Shown here: piece by piece, positions 53,597 through 63,214 of the stretch | How positions within the stretch are numbered: position 1 is the stretch's first letter | How the letters are laid out: each line of letters opens with the position of its first letter | NCBI GenBank assembly: GCA_040880125.1 | Contig: JBBDJB010000003.1 | Span: 62,001-126,000, forward strand | Reading direction: 5' to 3' | DNA: 64,000 bases | Source of the DNA: JBBDJB01 sp040880125 | GTDB taxonomy: Bacteria > Planctomycetota > Planctomycetia > Pirellulales > JBBDJB01 | Translations under genes and position numbers: made by a program | The notes under the pieces: generated by a model | Databases searched by the model: none | Told to the model about the DNA's origin: nothing | What the model saw: the letters and a program-made list of their open reading frames with translations, nothing else

Positions 53597-53800
53597 ATGG
53601 GGACCTGGATTACTAGTCCAGGTGCGCAGCCAGCGGCGAGTACGGGCCGCTCTTTGAAAACCGCTACCGGCGCTGCGGTGGCTGCGGCTACCGCGTACTC
53701 GCGGTGCGTGATCTGCGAGGCGCGCCGCGAGATCGAGCGTAAGCGGGCGCTAATCCGGATGCGGCGGCTGGACGCCAAGCGTGCCGAGGGCGGTAGCTGA
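53597..53800 (+). CDS. possible small protein after tRNA-Phe
   Basis: A 67-residue frame from ATG 53597. It ends in a basic helical stretch with a CVIC motif (CVICEARREIERKRALIRM). No ribosome site is clear and no family is recognised. It may be chance. Confidence 0.25.
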   Translation: MGTWITSPGAQPAASTGRSLKTATGAAVAAATAYSRCVICEARREIERKRALIRMRRLDAKRAEGGS

Positions 53801-53820
53801 AGCGAGTCGCCTTTCACACC

Positions 53821-54549
53821 CTACGCCTTCGTGCACGTAAAGATCCCGTCCCGCTCCGTCTCCGCGGTTGCCAGGCCGAGACGCCGCAACCGCTCCGGCG
53901 GGTGGATCTCCCGCGCCGCGGTGTGCGCAACATGAAAGCCTGCCTCCCGCAGCCGGTCGGCGTAATCCGGGCCGTAGCGGCGGACATGGTCGTGCTGGCC
54001 GAACAGCCGCTCGCGTTCGGCCGGGTCGGTGATGCTGGGATCCTCGATCGTCCGTTCCCGGGTGACCGGCACCAGCAGCACCGCCCAGCCGGTGGGTTTG
54101 AGAACGCGGCACAGCTCGTGCATCGCCCGGCGGTCGTCGGGGACGTGCTCCAGGACGTGCGAGCAGTAGACCACGTCGAAGTGCTCGTCGGGAAAGGGGA
54201 TCGAACAGATGTCCATCTGCACGTCGGTGTTCTTGGTGAGGTCGGCCGTGACGTAGCCGCTTCCCAGCGCGCGGCGGAGCTTCGGCTCAAAGCACTTCTC
54301 CGGCGCGACGTGTAGCATCGACTTCGGCCGGCCGTCCAATAGATCCGTCTGCTCAACAAACCAGGACCACACCAGCCGGTGTCGTTCCAGGGCTCCGCAC
54401 CACCAGCAGCGGGCGTCCGGTCTGTGTTTGCGGCCGTAGCGCGTGAAACGCAGCGACCGATGCCGGCACACGGGGCACCAGCGCCTCCAGCCGCACACGT
54501 AGCTGGCGGCACGGAATGCACGAAAGGGAAGGCGGACGGTTCGCTGCAT
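53821..54549 (-). CDS. class I SAM-dependent methyltransferase with an N-terminal zinc ribbon
   Basis: 242 residues. A Cys-rich start has CPVC near residue 25 and CWWC near 49, a zinc-ribbon pattern. The SAM-binding core is then seen: MLHVAPEKCFEPKLR, YVTADLTKNTDVQMDICSIPF, FDVVYCSHVLEHVPDDRRAM and LKPTGWAVLLVPV. ATG 54549 follows GGGAG. Substrate unknown; similar genes often lie in glycan or lipid clusters. Confidence 0.82.
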   Translation of the reverse strand: MQRTVRLPFRAFRAASYVCGWRRWCPVCRHRSLRFTRYGRKHRPDARCWWCGALERHRLVWSWFVEQTDLLDGRPKSMLHVAPEKCFEPKLRRALGSGYVTADLTKNTDVQMDICSIPFPDEHFDVVYCSHVLEHVPDDRRAMHELCRVLKPTGWAVLLVPVTRERTIEDPSITDPAERERLFGQHDHVRRYGPDYADRLREAGFHVAHTAAREIHPPERLRRLGLATAETERDGIFTCTKA

Positions 54550-54569
54550 GTGGGTCTCCCAACTTACCG

Positions 54570-54665
54570 CTACTTCCAGCGCGGGTCGTACCAGGTCTGC
54601 ATGTGCGCGTCGGCGTACTGCCGGGCGAGCCGCTCGTCGAAAGTGCCACTGAACAGGCGCGTCAT
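54570..54665 (-). CDS. 31-residue ORF just before the methyltransferase gene
   Basis: The frame MTRLFSGTFDERLARQ...TWYDPRWK is 20 bases upstream of the methyltransferase start. Its text looks protein-like (Asp/Tyr/Trp-rich end) and may be a fragment of a longer gene or a leader peptide. Too short to be sure. Confidence 0.25.
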   Translation of the reverse strand: MTRLFSGTFDERLARQYADAHMQTWYDPRWK

Positions 54666-55008
54666 ATGCGACGAGGCGATTGGTCACCGGGTCCTCGGTC
54701 GGCCACCGGCGGAGCGCTCGTAGACGCCGGATTTCCATCGATGGGAGCCCCCATTTCCAAAACGCGGCGGCCGGCCGTGTTTGCCAAGCGCGGCCGCCCC
54801 TTCGCTCAGCTCAACTTACCTTACCGCCGGCCGCCGCCGCAATCGACGATATCTGTATCTGTGTCGTAGGTCGAGAGCTTCGAATCCGGTTGAAAAAGTC
54901 AACGTTCGGCCGCTGAACATCGTGGCGGCGCCCCTTCAAGGCCCTCGCGACGGAACCAGCGCAACAATCCGCGTGGGATTCACCCATGCTAACGCGGCGT
55001 CACACGAA
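54666..55008. other. Intergenic stretch, no gene seen
   Basis: GC-rich DNA with only short out-of-phase frames and no recognised repeat. Confidence 0.4.
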
Positions 55009-55773
55009 TCAGGGGCGCCGCAGCACCAGCGCCGTCTGCTTGGTTCGCGGCTCGGACCGATGCTCGAATCGCTCGATCGCCAGACCGGTGCGCGCGACCA
55101 TCGACTCGAAAAAGGTCCGCGAAAACCGCACGCGGTGCAGGCGCCCCTTCGACTCGCCCAGTTCGGCGAGATAGCCGGCCGGATTCTCCTCCTCGTCCGG
55201 CACGTTTTCTTCGACGTACGCCGTAACCAGCGCCCGGCCGCCGGGCAGCAACACGCGGTGCAACTCGCCCAAATATGTCCACACGTGGCCCGAGAGCATG
55301 TGCGTAAACACCGAATAGCAGAACGCGACGTCATACGCCGCGTCGTCCGTGGGCAGGGTAAAGCCGTCAATGATCTCCTGCCCCTGCGCGTTGTAGCGGG
55401 CGTTGGCCACATTGATATGCGTGAAGGTGATCGACGCGTGATCTTGGGCGATCCATCGCCGGCACCACCGCACTGACGGCAGATCGACATCGATGCCGTG
55501 GTAATTCGGCGGGCCGTCGGGAAAACTGGCCAACAGGCCGATCGCCAGGCGGCCCTGGCCGCTGCCGATGTCCAAGACGCGGCTTTGCGAGGTGAGGCCG
55601 CACCAGCGTTGAAGTCTCTCGACTTCAGCGGTCGCCGACTGCACGTAGTAGGCGTCGTCTTTCAGTTCGCTGGTGCCCCACCGCATGGCCGCCAGCGGCA
55701 GGTCAAGGTTGCCGTAGCGGACCGCATCGCGTTGCGGGACCAGGCGTCGAGCCAGGCGATAGAGAAGGTTCAT
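55009..55773 (-). CDS. class I SAM-dependent methyltransferase
   Basis: 254 residues. Motif I is RVLDIGSGQGRLAIGLL near residue 65, the acidic ribose-binding end is YHGIDVDLPSVR near 93, and YDVAFCYSVFTHML and LPGGRALVTAYVEEN follow. It is a different subfamily from the previous methyltransferase. ATG 55773. Substrate unknown. Confidence 0.88.
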   Translation of the reverse strand: MNLLYRLARRLVPQRDAVRYGNLDLPLAAMRWGTSELKDDAYYVQSATAEVERLQRWCGLTSQSRVLDIGSGQGRLAIGLLASFPDGPPNYHGIDVDLPSVRWCRRWIAQDHASITFTHINVANARYNAQGQEIIDGFTLPTDDAAYDVAFCYSVFTHMLSGHVWTYLGELHRVLLPGGRALVTAYVEENVPDEEENPAGYLAELGESKGRLHRVRFSRTFFESMVARTGLAIERFEHRSEPRTKQTALVLRRP

Positions 55774-56006
55774 CTGTAGGTGCTTTCAGGTGCTTCCGTG
55801 ACTTGTGCAGCGGCAACTTCACAAAAGTTGCGGCCTGGCAAGGTTTTCCAACTCCTGCCGCAATGCCGCGGACGCGCACCACCGGAATCCGCGATAAGAA
55901 ACCTTCACCTCGGTGGGCAACAACAATGGTTCGGCTCACCGCAGTGGCGGTCAAGCCTACCCCCTGCGACGACCGAGCATGAGCATTTCTCGCGGTCGGC
56001 AGCAAT

Positions 56007-56975
56007 TCAGCCCGAGAAGGCTTGGCGAAGCAATGCCAGGCTCTTGGGAATCGCGGTGCGGTAGTCTTCTTGACCTTCGAATTCCAGAGAGACGTAGCCG
56101 CGGTAGTTGTGCTGCTTGAGAATCTCGGCGATCCGGCTGTAGTCTAGATCCAATTCGTACCACACGCCGCCGCCATAGTACGTTTTGGCCTGCACGAAGC
56201 AGGTCTCCGGAGCGATCATCGCCAGCTTCTCGTATGGTTCTTCCAGAAAGTTGCCCGTATCCATGGTCACCCGCAGCCAGGGCGAATCGACCTCCCGCAC
56301 AATCCGCAGTACTCCCTCGGGCGTGCGGCCGAGCCCCCAGTGATTCTCCAGACCGAGCACGACGCCGTTCTTCTCGGCCGCGGGCAGACACTTCTCGAAG
56401 CTGTCGACCACCCAGGGGTAGGCGTCCTCGTCCGTGTAGCCTTCCAACGGCGGCTCGATGCCGCGGTCGGCCATCAGGCGGTCAAAGCTACGGGTGGTTC
56501 CCCAGCGGCCGGTATTCACCCGAATGGTGGGGATGCCCAGACTGTGGGCCAACTCGATACTGCGGATCGTTCGGTCGATGTTTCGCTGCCGGTCCTCGGC
56601 GTCGGGTGACACGAAGCCCTGGTGCGTCGACATGCCGCACAGGGGCAGCCCATTAACAAACGCGCGGCGCTTAATCTGTTGCAGCCGCTGTTGATCGCGC
56701 TCGCTCATCTGAACTTCGAGCAGTTCGACGGCGTCGAACCCCATCTCTGCGGCCTGATCGATGCACTCTTCCATCGAGAGCCGCGAATCGTCGCGAAATC
56801 GCCAGAAGGAGTACGTCGAGACGGCGATCGGATTGGTCGCACGTTTGCCCCGCGAGGTGTTTTCACTTTGCGCCTCGTCCTGCCCCCGGGCGGACTTCGA
56901 CACTCCGATGGCGAGGGCACCTGTACCCAGCGACAAACTGGCACTGCGGCGAACGAATTGGCGGCGGTCAATCAT
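56007..56975 (-). CDS. Tat-exported sugar phosphate isomerase/epimerase-like TIM-barrel protein
   Basis: 322 residues. MIDRRQFVRRSASLSLGTGALAIG is a Tat-like N-terminus. The AP-endonuclease-2-type TIM barrel is seen in QAAEMGFDAVELLEVQM, LGIPTIRVNTGRWG near residue 160, VLGLENHWGLGRTPEG near 215 and TMDTGNFLEEPYEKL, with Glu and Asp/His metal ligands. Such proteins in planctomycetes probably act in sugar metabolism; the reaction is not known. ATG 56975. Start choice favours the RR motif over a 39-residue longer frame. Confidence 0.88.
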   Translation of the reverse strand: MIDRRQFVRRSASLSLGTGALAIGVSKSARGQDEAQSENTSRGKRATNPIAVSTYSFWRFRDDSRLSMEECIDQAAEMGFDAVELLEVQMSERDQQRLQQIKRRAFVNGLPLCGMSTHQGFVSPDAEDRQRNIDRTIRSIELAHSLGIPTIRVNTGRWGTTRSFDRLMADRGIEPPLEGYTDEDAYPWVVDSFEKCLPAAEKNGVVLGLENHWGLGRTPEGVLRIVREVDSPWLRVTMDTGNFLEEPYEKLAMIAPETCFVQAKTYYGGGVWYELDLDYSRIAEILKQHNYRGYVSLEFEGQEDYRTAIPKSLALLRQAFSG

Positions 56976-57107
56976 CGTTGCACTCCGGCAAGAAACTAAA
57001 AGAGGGACAGCGTTTGCATGCAGCGCGAGCGCATAGTGAAGCCGCTCGACCGAGCTAGCAATGCTGGCCCGGCCGAGCGGCCGCCGCGGCAACCTCGCGG
57101 CGCCGAC

Positions 57108-57428
57108 TTATACCATGTCCTTGAGGTTCTTCAGGGGCCGCACCTTGACCGCATTACGAGCGGGCTTGGCCTTGAAGGTCGTCTCTTCGCCGGTGAAGGG
57201 GTTGATGCCCTTGCGGGCCTTCGTGGCGGGCTTGTGCTGTACGATAATCTTGCACAGGCCGGGGATCGTAAAGCTCTTCGGTCCGTTGCGGCCCAGCGAC
57301 TTGCGGATCTCATCCGACAATGCCTCGAAGACAGCACTCACTTGCTTCTTCGACAGTTCAGTCTCCTCAGCGATGTTGCTGAAGACCTCGGACTTTGTGG
57401 GCGGCTTCTTGGCAGCGGCTTTTGCCAT
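57108..57428 (-). CDS. HU-family DNA-binding protein
   Basis: 106 residues. Shows the HU/IHF core: KSEVFSNIAEETELSKKQVSAVFEALSDEIRKSL, then FTIPGLCKIIVQHKPATKARKGINPFTGEE and VKVRPLKNLKDMV. The basic, Lys/Ala-rich N-terminus (MAKAAAKKPPTK) extends the fold. It bends DNA in the nucleoid. The DNA-contact arm has NPFTGE instead of the usual NPQTGE. Confidence 0.93.
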   Translation of the reverse strand: MAKAAAKKPPTKSEVFSNIAEETELSKKQVSAVFEALSDEIRKSLGRNGPKSFTIPGLCKIIVQHKPATKARKGINPFTGEETTFKAKPARNAVKVRPLKNLKDMV

Positions 57429-58364
57429 ACTTCAACTCCCTCCTTGCAACGTTTGATGGATCACAGAACGAATGTCTACCAGTAATACGACGTGATGATT
57501 AAAGTAGGATGCGGTGAAAATACAACCCTAATAATCGATATTGCCCGAGAAAAACAGGAAAATAGACCCTTCGTACCCCGCGCGAGCAGCGCCCGGCTCG
57601 GCCGACGCGGCCGACGTTCGCACCGGATTTAGGCCTTCGAAGGTACTCGGACGCAGCAGTCGCGTCGTCCACTCCAGAACCCATCGCCGGCGTGATACCG
57701 CCGGAACAGGCGAAGTTTCACGTGTCGCAAGTCATTTGGGGCGTATCCTTTACGTGTCGCGAGTGCCCCGAACTGCCGCGCAGAAATCGGGGAATCGGGC
57801 GCTGGGATATGCGCCTCCGTATTACTCGCCCACCGCCGGGCGCACTGCGGTGGAGGGGACGTCGGAATGGCGCCGGTCGGCAAAACGCGTGGGAATCGGC
57901 CGCATCGCTTGCTCGTGCACGAGGCACCTCCCAGCATCGCCCAACCCTCAGCGTCCGCCAATCAAGTGGCTCCCTGCAGAGGTAGAGTTCTTCCGACTGG
58001 GGCGACGCGACCGGTTTGCCCGAAGGGACACACTCGATGTTCGCGATTTGCCGCCGAAAACCGTCCGTCCTTGCCCGCTGCCTCGGCAATATGTAAGATT
58101 AAAGATGATAGAGGGTTACGGTTCTCAAAGCAGTAACGGAAGTACACGTTGGTCGCTGCGTCGCCCGCGGCGCAGCGGCGGGTTCGCACCCGCGAAAATG
58201 AACTTCCAGTGACTGACGCAGACTAAATCAGTGAAACCGGGAGCCGTAGCGCCGCCTCGCCGCCGCACTGTCGGTGTTGCTGAAGACCAAGACCGTGGTC
58301 GCAGACGAACCGCACTCATCCCCTTAGAAGCCGGAACGCGTTTCCAGCATTAGGACGGATCGCG
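57429..58364. other. 936-base stretch without a supported gene
   Basis: The longest frame (57541-58212, +) is rich in Arg, Ser and Pro with no hydrophobic pattern or domain and overlaps other random frames. No tmRNA, RNase P, SRP or repeat was recognised. The A/T-rich part near 57490-57560 probably includes the HU gene promoter (minus strand). Confidence 0.5.
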
Positions 58365-61300
58365 ATGCCTTGTGGAAAGCTTGCTGCGTCGGTCGGTGGG
58401 CAGTTCAGATCGGCGGCGGCCTTTTTGCTGCCGGGAAGGCGCTTGCAGGTTTGGCTGGGCTTGCCGGTCTGGTTGGGCTTGTTGACGGGTTGGGGCGTGC
58501 AATTCACGGCCAGGGCTCAGCCTGTCCCGCAAAATGAGCCGATTCCCGCGGACCATCACGGCGCCTTTCTGCCCACCGATCGTGGTGCCACACGGCGGCT
58601 CGAACAGGCTCAGGAGCTACTCCAGCAGGAGCGGTACACCGAGGCGGTCCGTTTTCTGGGCTCGATCCTCGAGAGCGATGAAGATCTGTTCTTCAATCCC
58701 GATGAGAGTAAGTCCAACTTCCGCAGCCTGAAGTCCGAAGCGACACGGATCCTCGGCGAACTTCCGGCCAGGGGCCGCGAGACGTACGAACTGCAATTCG
58801 GCGCCCGGGCGGAAAACCTGCTCAACGAGTCGCTGTCGGCCGCCGACGTCGCCGGACTGGCTAATGTGTCGCGGCAATACCTTCATACTCCGGCCGGCTA
58901 TCAGGCCACGCTTCTGGTGGGTATGCACCACCTGGACCACGTCCGGCCGCTGGCGGCAGCGCTGAGCTTCCAACAATTGCTCGACGCCCCGCAGGCAGCC
59001 GCCAAGTTCGGTCCGGCATTGTCGGTCATGGCGGCCCATGCTTGGAATCAGGCCGGTATGCCGGAGCGGGCAGTTGACGTCCTGAGCGAGCTGAAAGAAC
59101 GCAACCCGCAGGCGAAGTTCGAGCTCGCCGGTACGAACGTCGAGCTGTTTGCCGACGGCGCCGATCCGCTGGCGTGGCTGGCGTCCACTGTCGACGGCCG
59201 CCGCAGCCTGCTTCCTGACGTCGCCAAGGACGAGTGGACGCTGTTCCGCGGCAATGCCAGTCGAAGCGCTGCCAGTCAGGGTGGTCGTCCGCTGCTGACG
59301 CCGCGCTGGCGGGTCCGCACGGCCAATCATCCGACTATCGAAGGCGTCGTCAGCCAGATGCGGCAGGCCTACCGATCGCAGGACATCGCCGCCCTGCCGG
59401 GTCTACATCCACTGGCCGTCGGCGACGTGGTGCTCATGCGGACCGCGCGGAGCCTGCTGGCGGTCGACTTTCAGACCGGCCGCCGCGTGTGGGAAGTACG
59501 GCCCAATCCTGGCGATTCGTTCGACGAACTTGTGGCCGCCGCGCGGAGCCGGGCAACGTCGGGCGTCGCATCGCAACTGGCGATGGGACTCGAGCAGCGG
59601 ATGTGGGACGACGCCGCCTACGGCACCTTTAGCAGCGACGGCGAGCGGGTGTACGCGATCCAGGATCTCGATATCGTATCGTCGAATCCCTACAATCCCG
59701 GCGTGATCTTCCTGCGGGCGCAGGGGGGCTTGGTTCCGACGCAGCCGAAACCGTACAACCGCCTGACCGCCGTCGAGATCGAGACGCAGGGAAAGCTTCT
59801 CTGGGAAGCCGGCGGTCCCGACGGGGGCGTGCCTGAGCTGGAAGAGGCGTTCTTTCTCGGGCCGCCGCTGCCGCTTTCCGGGCAGCTCTACGTTCTGGCC
59901 GAGATCCGCAACGGCATCCGGCTGGTGGTCCTGGATGCCAAGTCAGGCGAGCTAGACTGGTCGCAGCAACTGGTCGACCTGGAGCGCAGCCACTGGCAGG
60001 ATCCGCAGCGCCGGCTGGCTGGTGCCTCGCCCTCGTTCGCCAACGGGATTCTCGTATGTCCTATCACCGCCGGCGTCGTGGTGGCGGTCGACCTGACGAA
60101 GCGGTCGCTCCTGTGGGCGTACAAGTATCCTCGCAAATACGAAGACGCGAACGGGCAGGGCTTCCTCGTGCCTGGCGCGCGGATTCATCGCCGCCAGGTT
60201 GGCATGAAGAGTGATGAATCCTGGGTTGACGCGACCGCCACGCTGGTCGATGGCCGTGTCTTGTTGACCCCTCCCGACTCCGATGAAATGCACTGCTTGA
60301 GCCTGCTGGATGGTTCGGTCCTATGGACCGCCGAGCGCGGCGAGAACCTGTATCTGGCCTGCGCTCACCAGGGCAACGTCGTCTTGGTCGGGCGCGAGGG
60401 GTTGACGGCGCTCCGCCTGGCCGACGGCTCGCCCGCCTGGGACCCCGCGGCGAGTCCGTTCCCCGACCAAAGTTTGCCGAGCGGCCGCGGCTATTACAGC
60501 GGCGACTCCTACTTCGTGCCGCTGAGTTCGGCCGAAGTCGCCCGCTTCGACCTGCAGGACGGCCGCCTGGTGGATCGCGCCGAGTCTCGCGACGGTAGCA
60601 TTCCGGGCAACCTCATCTGCTATCGCGGCGAGGTCATTTCCCAGGGCGTGGACTTCCTGGAAACGTTTTATCAGATCGAGCCGCTGCGGAATAATATCGC
60701 CCAGGCCTTGAGCAAAGACCCCGACGATGCCGACGCCCTTGCGCGGCGAGGTCAGCTCGCCCTGGAAGAAGAGCGCCTTGATGATGCGATCCGCGACTTC
60801 CGCCGCTCGTATCAATTGAATCCCGAAGACTTGCTGACGCGCGAGCTGTTGGTCAGCAGCCTGTTCGATGCTCTACGAAGCGACTTCGCCGACAACCGAG
60901 AGGCGGCCGATCAGCTTGAAGACTTGATCGATCAGCCGTCGGAGCAGCTTGAATTGCTCCGACTCACTGCCGGCGGTCTTCACGACGCAGGCGATGTGAT
61001 TCCGGCCTTCGAGGCCTACGCCCGCTTGGCCGAGCTCAACCAGGGCAACGGCGGCCTCGAGAAAATTGACGCCGACCGCTCGATCCGGTTGCACCGTTTG
61101 ATCCAGTCGCAGTTGACCGTACTGCGGGATGCCGCCACCGATTCGCAGCGCGAGCAGATGGACGCCGCGGTCGCGGCCCGGGCCGGTGCGCTGCCGGAGG
61201 ACGCCAGTGCCATGCAGTTGCGGCGCTTCGTTCAACATTTTGGCGACTTCCCCGCGGCCAACCCGGTGCGACTGCAAGTCGCCCGGCGGCTGCTGGATGC

Positions 61301-63128
61301 GGATATGTACCTGGAAGCGGAGATGCTTCTCCGGCAGGCGGCCACGTCGAGCAACCGCCAGGAAGAGGGACGCGCCGTCGCATTGATGGCAGAGATGTTG
61401 CGCAAAGCGGGCCGGCCCCAACAGGCGGCGGCCTATTACGCCCGCATGGCTGGCGAGTTGGCCGACGTGCAGTGCCGGGATGACATGACCGGCAGCCAGA
61501 TTGTGGCAGCCTTGGCCCAGACCGATCCGGTACGCCTGATGCTGGACGGCCGGCCGCGATGGCCGATGGGCAAGGTGCGCGTTTCGCCGCCGCATCCCAA
61601 CAATGACAACGGACTGGCAAGGCGCCGTTCGCACGCCATTTCGCTGGCCGGTCCCGGTGAGCCGGCGTTCGAGGCCACCACAGTCGCACTCGACCAACAG
61701 TCACAGCCGTTCACAATTTCCGGCTTCGACGGCCAGGGTCGCGAACTATTCCAGGCTGCATTGATAACCGATAACAACGATCCGCGGCGTATGTACTTGC
61801 CGGGTCAGCACCTCTACTACGGCAAGACCTGCGGTCACCTGCTGGTCGTCTCGCTTGGCTATCAGCTTTTGGCGGTCGATACGCTTCGAGATCGCAGTGC
61901 GGTGGGCGATTCAATGCTTTGGCAGCAGGATCTGATCGAGCAGATTCCCGGCATCCAAAACGCCCGCAGCGTCCAGCCGATGCCAATGATGGTGCCAGGT
62001 GGACTGCGGCGATATCGCGCCACGGATGCCGACGATCGCCCGGTGGGCACGCTCGGCCCGGTCACCGAACAGGGCTTCATCTTTCAGCGGTTCAACGAAC
62101 TGGTCTGCATCGATCCGGTCAGCGGCGAGGAAATCTGGGTGCGCCACGATGTGCCGCCGGGCGTGGATCTATTCGGCGATGACGAATATCTGTTCGTCGT
62201 GCCGCAAGACGCCACCGAGGCGCAGGTGTATCGCCCCCTGGACGGCAAGCTGCTGGGAATTCGGCCGGTGCCCTCCGCCGAGGAGCGTGTCAGCCACGTC
62301 GGCGGTCACGTGCTGCGGCTTCGCAACGAAGGGGTTAATTCTTCGATCGGCCTGGTGGACGTCTGGAATCAGCGCGAGCTGTGGGAAAAGCAGTTTCCTC
62401 GTTCCGCGAAGACATGGCTCAACGATGGCGACTCGCTCGCCGTTATGCAGACGGACGGCCGATTCCAGCTTGTCGAGCTCGACAGCGGCGAATTGGCGAT
62501 CGACGAACTGCTCGAGCCCGAACCGGAATTGTCAAACATCTACATGATCAACACGCCCGAGCAGTACTTTTTGGTCGTTGACCACGGCCACCGCCGCGTG
62601 GAGCGCCAGCAAGGCATCAATATTCAGCCGGTACCCGGCGGCGTTCAGGAGAATCCGCTGGTGAGTGGACGCATTTACGCGTTCGGCCGGGAGAGCGGAG
62701 CGCCGCAGTGGGACACGCCGGTGACGGTTCAGGTGCGGGGCGTGCTGCTGACGCAGCCGGCCGATCTGCCGGTGCTGGCCTTCGTGCAGCAGGTCACTCA
62801 GCCGCCGCGGGGCGGCCGGCAGCGGACCACGACTTCAGTATTGTGCATCGACAAGCGGACCGGCGAGCGGCTGTTTGAGAAGTCCGACTTCCCCTTCACT
62901 TCGACAACCTACTCGCTGCAGGGACGCGCGGAGGACCGGGTCGTCACGCTCTCGCTGCCGAACCAATCGGTCACGATGGAGTTTACCGACGAACCGGTGC
63001 CGCCGGAACCGCCGATGCAGGCGGACCTGGCCGAAGCGGACACTTCGGGAAATTCCCTCGTCAACATCCTGTTCAAGGCACTCCCTCGCGCCGGCCGGCA
63101 GAGCGAACAGCAGTCCGACGAGCCGTAG
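58365..63128 (+). CDS. giant secreted PQQ-propeller (BamB-like) and TPR protein
   Basis: 1587 residues with a signal-type start (VWLGLPVWLGLLTGWGVQF then ARAQ). Residues ~60-250 are helical, TPR-like (RLEQAQELLQQERYTEAVRFLG). PQQ-like propeller blades come next (LLAVDFQTGRRVWEVRPN, LVVLDAKSGELDWSQQLV, HCLSLLDGSVLWTAERGENLY). A central TPR stretch follows (NPDDADALARRGQLALEEERLDDAIRDFRRS, near residue 790), and more propeller blades near 1240-1560. It is probably a scaffold or sensor outside the inner membrane. PQQ-enzyme activity is not implied by the fold. The next gene, 86 bases on, is a prenyltransferase-repeat protein. Confidence 0.85.
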   Translation: MPCGKLAASVGGQFRSAAAFLLPGRRLQVWLGLPVWLGLLTGWGVQFTARAQPVPQNEPIPADHHGAFLPTDRGATRRLEQAQELLQQERYTEAVRFLGSILESDEDLFFNPDESKSNFRSLKSEATRILGELPARGRETYELQFGARAENLLNESLSAADVAGLANVSRQYLHTPAGYQATLLVGMHHLDHVRPLAAALSFQQLLDAPQAAAKFGPALSVMAAHAWNQAGMPERAVDVLSELKERNPQAKFELAGTNVELFADGADPLAWLASTVDGRRSLLPDVAKDEWTLFRGNASRSAASQGGRPLLTPRWRVRTANHPTIEGVVSQMRQAYRSQDIAALPGLHPLAVGDVVLMRTARSLLAVDFQTGRRVWEVRPNPGDSFDELVAAARSRATSGVASQLAMGLEQRMWDDAAYGTFSSDGERVYAIQDLDIVSSNPYNPGVIFLRAQGGLVPTQPKPYNRLTAVEIETQGKLLWEAGGPDGGVPELEEAFFLGPPLPLSGQLYVLAEIRNGIRLVVLDAKSGELDWSQQLVDLERSHWQDPQRRLAGASPSFANGILVCPITAGVVVAVDLTKRSLLWAYKYPRKYEDANGQGFLVPGARIHRRQVGMKSDESWVDATATLVDGRVLLTPPDSDEMHCLSLLDGSVLWTAERGENLYLACAHQGNVVLVGREGLTALRLADGSPAWDPAASPFPDQSLPSGRGYYSGDSYFVPLSSAEVARFDLQDGRLVDRAESRDGSIPGNLICYRGEVISQGVDFLETFYQIEPLRNNIAQALSKDPDDADALARRGQLALEEERLDDAIRDFRRSYQLNPEDLLTRELLVSSLFDALRSDFADNREAADQLEDLIDQPSEQLELLRLTAGGLHDAGDVIPAFEAYARLAELNQGNGGLEKIDADRSIRLHRLIQSQLTVLRDAATDSQREQMDAAVAARAGALPEDASAMQLRRFVQHFGDFPAANPVRLQVARRLLDADMYLEAEMLLRQAATSSNRQEEGRAVALMAEMLRKAGRPQQAAAYYARMAGELADVQCRDDMTGSQIVAALAQTDPVRLMLDGRPRWPMGKVRVSPPHPNNDNGLARRRSHAISLAGPGEPAFEATTVALDQQSQPFTISGFDGQGRELFQAALITDNNDPRRMYLPGQHLYYGKTCGHLLVVSLGYQLLAVDTLRDRSAVGDSMLWQQDLIEQIPGIQNARSVQPMPMMVPGGLRRYRATDADDRPVGTLGPVTEQGFIFQRFNELVCIDPVSGEEIWVRHDVPPGVDLFGDDEYLFVVPQDATEAQVYRPLDGKLLGIRPVPSAEERVSHVGGHVLRLRNEGVNSSIGLVDVWNQRELWEKQFPRSAKTWLNDGDSLAVMQTDGRFQLVELDSGELAIDELLEPEPELSNIYMINTPEQYFLVVDHGHRRVERQQGINIQPVPGGVQENPLVSGRIYAFGRESGAPQWDTPVTVQVRGVLLTQPADLPVLAFVQQVTQPPRGGRQRTTTSVLCIDKRTGERLFEKSDFPFTSTTYSLQGRAEDRVVTLSLPNQSVTMEFTDEPVPPEPPMQADLAEADTSGNSLVNILFKALPRAGRQSEQQSDEP

Positions 63129-63214
63129 TCGGAGCGGTTTTGGCCGGCCGCGAGAACGAAAGTTTTCCGTAATTGCGTCGCTCAATAATGCGAGACAAAT
63201 CGGTGAGGCCCACA

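Noticed and set aside
57541..58212. 223-codon plus-strand frame in the long gap
   Set aside because: Arg/Ser/Pro-rich, no ribosome site or domain, overlaps other random frames.
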